Part shown: positions 35,665 through 41,218 of the stretch, piece after piece
Position numbering within the stretch: the first letter of the stretch is position 1
Layout: every line of letters begins with the position of its first letter
Source: an uncultured Pedobacter sp.
GTDB taxonomy: Bacteria; Bacteroidota; Bacteroidia; Sphingobacteriales; Sphingobacteriaceae
Reading direction: 5' to 3'
DNA length: 43,038 bases
Assembly (NCBI GenBank): GCA_938008555.1
Contig: CALLKE010000139.1
Span: forward strand, 1 to 43,038
Translations under genes and position numbers: made by a program
The notes under the pieces: model-generated
Database searches by the model: none
Told to the model about the DNA's origin: nothing
What the model saw: the letters and a program-made list of their open reading frames with translations, nothing else

Positions 35665-36159
35665 ATGAGTCTATCGTTTATGAATGCAAAAAATAAAAAC
35701 TACCTCTCTTTGATCATCTGGATTGTCCTACTCATAACGATTGGAGGGGTTATTGGCTCTTTAACCAAGCCAGAGATTAACACTTGGTATAGCACCTTAT
35801 ATCGCTCCACACTGACACCACCAAATTATGTATTTCCAGTTGCTTGGACTATTTTATACGGAGTTATTGGTGCTTGCGGCTGGCTCATTTGGCGAACCAT
35901 AGCGTTTCCAAAGCTAAGTGCTATCAAAACCTTATACGAGATTCAGCTTATCTTAAACTGGAGCTGGATGCCATTGTTTTTCCATTATCACTTAGCTTTA
36001 CTTTCCCTTATAGTTTTGGGTGCTATGGATATTATGGTCTGCGCGATAATTTGGTTGGCTTACTCGAAAATGAGAGCATTATCGCTGCTTATGATTCCAT
36101 ATTTACTCTGGATTCTATTTGCGACCTATCTAAATTTCTACATATGGCAGTTTAACTGA
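35665..36159 (+). CDS. tspO: TspO/MBR family membrane protein
   Basis: The 164-residue protein has five membrane helices, as in TspO/peripheral benzodiazepine receptor-like proteins, which bind porphyrins and related tetrapyrroles. Typical are the WYSTLYRSTLTPPNYVFPVAWTILYGVIGACGWLIW block (family WyxxLxKPxxxPPxxxFxxvWxxLY), then LILNWSWMPLFFHYHLALLSLIVL and a final WILFATYLNFYIWQFN. An internal ATG at codon 6 is an alternative start. It lies alone between the Fic remnant and an SDR gene. Its own role is not shown by context. Confidence 0.92.
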   Translation: MSLSFMNAKNKNYLSLIIWIVLLITIGGVIGSLTKPEINTWYSTLYRSTLTPPNYVFPVAWTILYGVIGACGWLIWRTIAFPKLSAIKTLYEIQLILNWSWMPLFFHYHLALLSLIVLGAMDIMVCAIIWLAYSKMRALSLLMIPYLLWILFATYLNFYIWQFN

Positions 36160-36344
36160 ATGAAGATTAGTAATGGAGGCCAAGCTTGACTTACACTCCA
36201 GCCTAAAAGCCCAAGTGCTGGGGGGCTCTCTGTTCTATATCGTCAACGTGAAGCAGTACCTTGTGCGTAGGTATTAGAACCTCCGATTCTTTAGAACGTA
36301 GTGTAGTCAGGGTCAATACTTATAATTTGAAAAAATTTGTATAA
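36160..36344. other. 185-bp gap between tspO and the SDR gene
   Basis: No coding sequence was seen. A short G/C hairpin (agccc at 36208-36212 with gggct at 36223-36227) followed by ctctctgttcta may end the tspO transcript; the stem is only five pairs. Confidence 0.3.
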
Positions 36345-37772
36345 ATGAAAATTCTTTTGACTGGTGTAACAGGTTATATTGGAAAAAGACTTTTGCCTCT
36401 GTTGCTTGAACAGAATCATGAAGTATTTTGCTGTTTAAGGGATAAAAATAGATTCTACTACCCCAAAATGTTAGAAAACAAGATTCATGTGATTGAAGTT
36501 GACTTTCTTAAAAAAGAAACCTTAAAAATAATTCCCAAAGACATAGACGCAGCCTATTATTTAGTTCACTCCATGTCTGACTCTGTGGACAATTATGATG
36601 AATTAGAGCACACATCAGCTAACAATTTTGTAAAAAGAATAAATCAAACAAATGCAAAGCAAGTAATTTATCTAAGTGGAATAGTAAACAGCAACTCTCT
36701 TTCTAAACATTTATCATCGAGAAAGCATGTTGAAGAAATTTTAAATACTGGAAAATTTGCTACTACTACCCTTAGAGCTGGGATTATCATCGGTTCAGGA
36801 AGTGCTTCTTTCGAAATCATCCGGGATTTGGTTAATAAACTCCCTTTTATGATTGCACCAAAATGGATAAATACAAAATGTCAACCCATAGCAATTTCAG
36901 ATGTATTACAATTTTTATCAAAATCCTTACTAAATCCGCTAACCTACAATCAAAGTTTTGACATTGGTGGGTCTGATGTGTTAACTTATAAAGATATGCT
37001 GATGGGTTTTGCTGAAGCAAAAAAAATAAAACGCTGGATTTTTAGTGTCCCAGTCATGACACCCAAATTATCTTCCTATTGGTTGTATTTCATAACATCT
37101 ACGTCCTATAAACTGGCTTCTGCCTTAGTCAGTAGTATGAAAGTAGAAGTAATCTGTAGGGATAGCAAAATAAATATGCTTTTAGATATAAATCCTATGT
37201 CTTACAAAGAAGCCTTATCAAAAGCATTAATAAAAATAAATGAAAATAATATTGCTTCAAGTTGGAAGGATTCACTAATTAGTGGTCTATTTAAGGGCAA
37301 GATTACTGAATATCTAAAAATTCCTACAAAAAACTGTTATGTAGACAAACGAAAAATGGAAATCAATGATCGAGAGTTCACTATCAAAAGAATATGGTCT
37401 ATTGGTGGAGAATCTGGCTGGTATTACAGTAATTGGCTTTGGAGCTTACGCGGCTTTATTGATAAACTTTTTGGTGGTGTGGGATTTGGAAGAGGAAGAA
37501 GAGACAAATATGATATTCATGCAGGAGATACCTTAGATTTTTGGCGTGTACTATACGCAAACAAGGAAGAAGGAAATATAATATTATATGCAGAAATGAA
37601 ATTACCTGGAAAAGCATGGCTGGAGTTTAAAATTATAGAAAACACGCTTTATCAGACTGCAACATTTAAACCCAAAGGCGTTTGGGGTAAATTATATTGG
37701 TATTCTGTTTTGCCATTTCATGGACTTATCTTTAACGGAATGTTGAAAAGTCTTATACACAAAAAAGAATAA
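36345..37772 (+). CDS. SDR family NAD(P)-binding protein with C-terminal DUF2867
   Basis: The 475-residue protein starts with a Rossmann fold (LLTGVTGYIGKRLLPLL, G7xxG10xxG13), NmrA/YbjT-like, with AAYYLVHSMSD and VIYLSGIVNSNSLSKHLSSRKHVEEIL. The region from about residue 330 is a DUF2867 domain: IWSIGGESGWYYSNWLWSLRGFIDKLFGGVGFGRGRR, DTLDFWRVLY, MKLPGKAWLEFKI, GVWGKLYWYSVLPFHGLIFNGML. Proteins of this build are of unknown function; some are linked to lipid or surface chemistry. Its sequence is visibly richer in AAA and ATA codons than the housekeeping genes, which hints at transfer. It ends 8 bp before the left inverted repeat of the IS-derived segment. Confidence 0.9.
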   Translation: MKILLTGVTGYIGKRLLPLLLEQNHEVFCCLRDKNRFYYPKMLENKIHVIEVDFLKKETLKIIPKDIDAAYYLVHSMSDSVDNYDELEHTSANNFVKRINQTNAKQVIYLSGIVNSNSLSKHLSSRKHVEEILNTGKFATTTLRAGIIIGSGSASFEIIRDLVNKLPFMIAPKWINTKCQPIAISDVLQFLSKSLLNPLTYNQSFDIGGSDVLTYKDMLMGFAEAKKIKRWIFSVPVMTPKLSSYWLYFITSTSYKLASALVSSMKVEVICRDSKINMLLDINPMSYKEALSKALIKINENNIASSWKDSLISGLFKGKITEYLKIPTKNCYVDKRKMEINDREFTIKRIWSIGGESGWYYSNWLWSLRGFIDKLFGGVGFGRGRRDKYDIHAGDTLDFWRVLYANKEEGNIILYAEMKLPGKAWLEFKIIENTLYQTATFKPKGVWGKLYWYSVLPFHGLIFNGMLKSLIHKKE

Positions 37773-37780
37773 AAACGACA

Positions 37781-37805
37781 GGGTAGTGTTTCAAAATGTA
37801 TGATG
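37781..37805 (+). repeat. Left terminal inverted repeat
   Basis: The 25 bp begin gggtagtgttt and end tatgatg. It matches the right end (40954-40978, reverse complement) at 21 of 25 positions, the first 11 without mismatch. Confidence 0.7.
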
Positions 37806-37828
37806 GGTTTTAATGTATGATGGGTTTT
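37795..37828 (+). repeat. 17-bp tandem duplication at the left element end
   Basis: aatgtatgatgggtttt occurs twice without a gap (37795-37811 and 37812-37828). The core aaaatgtatgatg also recurs inverted near the right end (40888-40900). Confidence 0.8.
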
Positions 37829-37935
37829 TAGGAAAAACAGAGAGGGCAATCTAAACTTTGTGTTTATGTGAAATAGTCATTATTTAATCTGACAGTTTGA
37901 ATCAAAAGACGAACTTTCAAACCAGATTAAACACA

Positions 37936-38064
37936 ATGACAAGCCAATCAAAAATCATCAAGAACAAGTTAGGCCTATTAGAGTTATCACAGCACTTGGG
38001 GAATGTATCCCGAGCGTGCAAGATAATGGGTTATTTGTTCTGCCCCATATGGCGTATCCAATAA
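37936..38064 (+). pseudogene. IS481-type transposase, N-terminal fragment
   Basis: The frame starts MTSQSKIIKNKLGLLELSQH and goes on LGNVSRACKIMGY, the conserved N-terminus (helix-turn-helix) of IS481-family transposases common in Bacteroidota. After MGY the family continues SRDSFYRF, but here it changes at once to unrelated LFCPIWRIQ and a stop, marking a breakpoint at about 38032-38036. All of the DDE catalytic core is missing. The junction coincides with the stop codon of the oppositely oriented glycosyltransferase. A pair of interrupted complementary arms (taatctg...gtttgaa with ttcaaac cagatta) precedes the ATG at about 37877-37930. Confidence 0.78.
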
Positions 38065-38783
38065 AAGATGAGTCTAAGTGCGATGATCCCATGATTTATA
38101 ATAGTTGGGATTAAGCCATAGTGTTTGCTAAAAATCTGAAAGCGCTCTCTTAGGCTCTGTAAATGTTTTTTCTGTGACATCCCTCCTGACATATATTTGG
38201 CCACTAATTGGTTGGTATTGACAATTTGCTTGGCCTGTTTGGCTGCTCTGATCACCCAATCAATATCCGCACTGAGGGAGTACTGTAAGTCGTAGGGCTG
38301 AGTTAACGAACGTTTGATATAAATAGCTTGATGGCAAATGTTCATCCCATATTTGAAGCTTTTCCACGTGAATTTGCTTGGGGCTTTGTGGCGTCGTTGT
38401 CCTAGGTGTTGCCAGTTTGTCGAATATATTGCTGTTTCCCCATAGTAGATATCTGCGTCAGTTTGTATGGCAAAAATTTGCTCCACCGTATGAGGGGCAT
38501 AAATTTCGTCCCCCGAATTCATAAAAAGAACATAATCGCCCGAAGCGAGAGCCAGTCCTTTATTCATCGCATCGTAAATACCTGCATCCTTTTCAGAAAT
38601 GAATTTCGTGATCTGATTTTGGTACTTTTTGATGATATCCACCGTGCCATCGTTTGAACCACCATCGATAACGATGTATTCGATATTGGGGTACGTTTGA
38701 CTAAATACCGAGCGCATCGTACGTTCAATATGATGAAAATTGTTATACACCACTGTGATGATACTTAATTGAGGCTTAAGCAT
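38031..38783 (-). CDS. Glycosyltransferase family 2
   Basis: The 250-residue enzyme starts at the ATG at 38783 (MLKPQLSIITVVYNNF); a longer frame would read through the neighbouring gene's end. It has the GT-A signature: SIITVVYNN, VFSQTYPNIEYIVIDGGSNDGTVDII, KFISEKDAGIYDAMNKGLALASGDYVLFMNSGDEIY, with the NSGDE as the DxD-like metal site. Members of this WcaA-like group add sugars during exopolysaccharide or O-antigen synthesis. There is no membrane anchor apart from a hydrophobic C-terminus (GIIALRLIFYWIRHM). It overlaps the upstream glycosyltransferase gene by 8 bp, so they form one unit. Its stop lies in the IS481 remnant. Confidence 0.92.
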   Translation of the reverse strand: MLKPQLSIITVVYNNFHHIERTMRSVFSQTYPNIEYIVIDGGSNDGTVDIIKKYQNQITKFISEKDAGIYDAMNKGLALASGDYVLFMNSGDEIYAPHTVEQIFAIQTDADIYYGETAIYSTNWQHLGQRRHKAPSKFTWKSFKYGMNICHQAIYIKRSLTQPYDLQYSLSADIDWVIRAAKQAKQIVNTNQLVAKYMSGGMSQKKHLQSLRERFQIFSKHYGLIPTIINHGIIALRLIFYWIRHMGQNK

Positions 38784-40044
38784 ATTCGTGGAGTAATCGT
38801 TGATAAAGCTCAATATGCGTGTGGGCAATGATCTTTTCTGAAAAGTGATCTTCCACTGTTTTTCTGGCTTGTTGGTGTAGTAGTTCCTTTTGGGGGTGCT
38901 TGTGTACCCAATTGATTCCTGCAGCAAGGTCAGTTGAGGATTTATATTGCGCTAGATATCCATTATGTTGATGGGTGACCATCTCTGGAATTCCGCCTGC
39001 GGTAAAAGCTACAACAGGCGTCCCACAAGCGAGGCTTTCCATCACTGTATTGGGCAAATTATCTTCCAAAGAGGGAGCCAGAAAAACATCTGCAGCACTG
39101 TAACACAGGGCTAGTTGGACATCATCTGATATCACACCCAGAAAAGTAGTTTTTATCCCAAAAACTGGACTATCTTTTTTGTCTCGATTACCAAAAACAA
39201 GAAGCTCAACCTGGTCCGCGTCAACACCATGACGTTTAATAAATAGTGGGATGGCATCTATTAGATAGGGTATACCTTTGTGTAAATCTTGTTTCGAAGG
39301 CATAGAGCCACTCATCAAAATAAATTTATCGGGTGCTATGCCTAAGCTTTTTCTGGCATCGTGTTTGGCTGTAGGTTTAAAAACAGAGGTATCCAGTGTG
39401 TTAGGGATGACTTGAATAGCTCGTGAAGAGAGAAGGCTGCTACTCCTGACGAAATCAGCCATCCATTTACTGGGTGTAATAATGTGAAAAGGAAGCTTTT
39501 TGTACGCTTGATATTTAGCGTGCCAAATACGATTTGACCAATCGTGAGCATGCGACGTTTTGAGAACAGGGCAATTCCCACATTTTTGTTGGTAATGCTT
39601 GCAAGACATGGTGCAGTGACAGCCTCCTGTGCAGGCATTGCAGTCGTGAAAAGTCCAGGTGATCGGTTTGTTTAATTTAGTAAGCTTGGACAGATCACGT
39701 GGGCGTAAAAATGCGTGGTTGATCCAATGGATATGGATGATGTCAGCTTCCTTCAATATGGGATGATTAGAAATATCCTTGCCCCATACTGGAATTGAGA
39801 AAGGAATTCGGAGTGATCTAGTAAAGTATTTAGAGACTAGACCTTCTAAGACAATGCCCACAGCTGTTATCCATTTTCGAAAAAATCCGGCAGAGAAATT
39901 TGATACCTGATTGTTTTCCTCGAAGGAAAAATTGACCCATACCTGCGAGTCAATACCTTGGTCAATTAGTGCTTTGTTTAAACGTAAACAAGCCCTTCCT
40001 GCGCCACCATTACCAGCATATGTATTTAAGTGTACTACTTTCAA
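38776..40044 (-). CDS. Glycosyltransferase family 1/4 (WcaC-like)
   Basis: The family start is K-V-V-H-L-N-T-Y-A-G-N-G-G-A-G-R-A, and the best start is therefore the TTG at 40044 directly before it (422 residues); no ATG lies in frame, and a TTG at 40053 is the alternative. Domain order: an N-terminal acceptor domain with ADIIHIHWINHAFL and a cysteine cluster (FHDCNACTGGCHC, MSCKHYQQKCGNCPVL) like that of WcaC and its relatives; then the GT-B donor domain with ITPSKWMADFV, VIPNTLDTSVFKP, FGNRDKKDSPVF, and CYSAADVFLAPSLEDNLPNTVMESLACGTPVVAFTAGGIPEMV (E-x7-E region). It probably builds a capsule or exopolysaccharide. It is divergent from the methyltransferase gene with 52 bp between starts. Confidence 0.88.
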   Translation of the reverse strand: MKVVHLNTYAGNGGAGRACLRLNKALIDQGIDSQVWVNFSFEENNQVSNFSAGFFRKWITAVGIVLEGLVSKYFTRSLRIPFSIPVWGKDISNHPILKEADIIHIHWINHAFLRPRDLSKLTKLNKPITWTFHDCNACTGGCHCTMSCKHYQQKCGNCPVLKTSHAHDWSNRIWHAKYQAYKKLPFHIITPSKWMADFVRSSSLLSSRAIQVIPNTLDTSVFKPTAKHDARKSLGIAPDKFILMSGSMPSKQDLHKGIPYLIDAIPLFIKRHGVDADQVELLVFGNRDKKDSPVFGIKTTFLGVISDDVQLALCYSAADVFLAPSLEDNLPNTVMESLACGTPVVAFTAGGIPEMVTHQHNGYLAQYKSSTDLAAGINWVHKHPQKELLHQQARKTVEDHFSEKIIAHTHIELYQRLLHEYA

Positions 40045-40050
40045 GACAAC

Positions 40051-40058
40051 CAAAAGTA
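40051..40058 (-). promoter_or_regulatory. Candidate -7 element (TACTTTTG) of the glycosyltransferase pair
   Basis: On the minus strand TACTTTTG matches TAnnTTTG. It ends only 6 bp before the TTG start at 40044, which would leave almost no leader, and it lies after the alternative TTG at 40053. If real, it favours the 40044 start and a near-leaderless transcript. Confidence 0.3.
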
Positions 40059-40096
40059 CAACTTCTTTAAATTCTTTTTGTTTCCTTTGCGGGCAG

Positions 40097-40846
40097 ATGG
40101 CGAATCAACTAACGGATAAAAAATTTTGGACTGCATATTGGGAATCAAAACCTGATTTGGCTCTATCTGTAGGCCCTCATTATCTTTTTCATAAACAGCT
40201 TAAATCAGTTATTCGGCAAAATCATCTTAAAAGTGCAATCGAGTTGGGCGGGTTCCCAGGGTACTATGCTGTTTTTTTGAAAAAGTATTTTGGTATTGAG
40301 CCTACCTTATTTGATTACTTCATTCACCGAGATATCCTTCAACAGGTCCTGGAAAAAAATGGTCTTGGAAAAACGGATGTCGATGTGATAGAGGCCGATC
40401 TATTTCAATATAAGCCTACGAGATATTATGATTTAGTTTTGTCTTGTGGTTTAATAGAACATTTTCTTGATACAAAAGATGTCATTAAACGCCATGTTCA
40501 GTTCTTGAATCCTTCCGGCGTTTTATTGATCACGTTGCCCAATTTTAAGAGCATCAATGGATGGATTCAGAAAGTATTTGATCGAGAAAGCTATGAGAAA
40601 CACCATATAGCATGTATGGATTTGGAGCTGTTAGCGTCTATCTGTCATGAACTTGGTTTGAAAAATGTTCGAGTGGAATATATTAATCGCTTCAGTGTAT
40701 GGCTCGAAAATAAAAATGAAAAGCCTTTTTGGGTTAATATGTTTGTTAAAACTGTTTGGTATCTGGGGAAAATTGTAACCAAACTGATTCCTTTTGAGTC
40801 AAAGTTTTTGTCACCTTATATTTTGGTACAAGCACAGAAAGATTAA
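40097..40846 (+). CDS. Class I SAM-dependent methyltransferase
   Basis: The ATG at 40097 (MANQLTDKKFWTAYWESKP, 249 residues) is chosen, as the upstream part of the frame lies in the divergent glycosyltransferase gene. Motif I is AIELGGFPGYY (about residues 46-56), followed by VDVIEADLFQY, the DLVLSCGLIEHFLD motif and SGVLLITLPNFKS. The fold and the LIEHF block are those of small methyltransferases often found among sugar and lipopolysaccharide genes (Methyltransf_11/23 type). The C-terminus has a hydrophobic patch (FVKTVWYLGKIVTKLI). The substrate is unknown; position within the cassette suggests methylation of a glycan. Confidence 0.87.
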   Translation: MANQLTDKKFWTAYWESKPDLALSVGPHYLFHKQLKSVIRQNHLKSAIELGGFPGYYAVFLKKYFGIEPTLFDYFIHRDILQQVLEKNGLGKTDVDVIEADLFQYKPTRYYDLVLSCGLIEHFLDTKDVIKRHVQFLNPSGVLLITLPNFKSINGWIQKVFDRESYEKHHIACMDLELLASICHELGLKNVRVEYINRFSVWLENKNEKPFWVNMFVKTVWYLGKIVTKLIPFESKFLSPYILVQAQKD

Positions 40847-40953
40847 TCTAACTTCTGCTTCGAAAGCAGGGCTTATGTTTTTAAATGCATCATACATTTT
40901 TAAATGGCCATGATAGCCTCATAAACTCAAACTTTACCTTTCTCTTTTTACCT

Positions 40954-40978
40954 CATCATATTTCTTAAAACACTACCC
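40954..40978 (-). repeat. Right terminal inverted repeat
   Basis: Read on the minus strand it begins gggtagtgttttaagaaa and ends tatgatg, matching the left repeat at 21 of 25 positions. Confidence 0.7.
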
Positions 40979-41066
40979 CCCCATCGTTTTGAACACATTT
41001 GCTACAGATATGAGTTTCATGACCCCAAAATTCCGATGAGTCACCGAAAGGACAGTTAAAACACAC
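40965..41066 (-). CDS. Possible zinc-ribbon gene fragment
   Basis: An in-frame stretch reads VCFNCPFGDSSEFWGHETHI followed by CSKCVQNDGGVVF, with the CxxC...CxxC spacing of a zinc ribbon. It starts with GTG directly after a stop, and its last codons and stop fall within the right inverted repeat. It may be the end of a gene broken by the element, or chance. No family was recognised. Confidence 0.2.
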   Translation of the reverse strand: MCFNCPFGDSSEFWGHETHICSKCVQNDGGVVF

Positions 41067-41171
41067 TTATTTAGGGCCTAATCAGAAGATTTCTTTTATA
41101 TCAAGTAGCCTATTTTTAGCACAATTTTTCAACTTAATGAGTAAAAAATTAGAATAGTATTTTTATTGGAT

Positions 41172-41179
41172 TACTTTTG
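41172..41179 (+). promoter_or_regulatory. Candidate vgrG promoter (TTA-N20-TACTTTTG)
   Basis: TACTTTTG matches the Bacteroidota -7 consensus and a TTA (one change from TTG) lies 20 bp upstream (41149-41151). It is 39 bp before the TTG start at 41219, which makes that start plausible. Confidence 0.5.
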
Positions 41180-41218
41180 CGGCAAAAAAATAATCTTCAC
41201 ATATAAATACACGATCTC

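Larger units (their letters stand above)
37781..40978. mobile_element. IS481-derived element with a three-gene glycan cassette
   Basis: The segment is bounded by inverted repeats: gggtagtgtttcaaaatg at the left (25 bp in all, 37781-37805) and its inverted counterpart at the right (40954-40978), identical at 21 of 25 positions. Even outside them both ends share AAAACGA (37772-37778 and, inverted, 40984-40990). Inside, at the left end, lies the start of an IS481-type transposase, cut after about 33 codons exactly where the stop of a glycosyltransferase gene begins. The rest holds two glycosyltransferases and a methyltransferase. No intact transposase remains and no target duplication is visible. 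The reading is an IS whose core was replaced by the cassette; the order of events is inference. Confidence 0.6.
40847..41218. other. 372-bp non-coding stretch: right element end and vgrG upstream region
   Basis: It holds the right terminal inverted repeat (40954-40978), a C7 run (40976-40982), a minus-strand 33-codon zinc-ribbon-like frame (40965-41066) and the candidate vgrG promoter (41172-41179). No other coding sequence was seen. Confidence 0.6.

Noticed and set aside
39342..39638. Second minus-strand frame within the WcaC-like glycosyltransferase
   Set aside because: It is an out-of-frame shadow of a well-supported gene.
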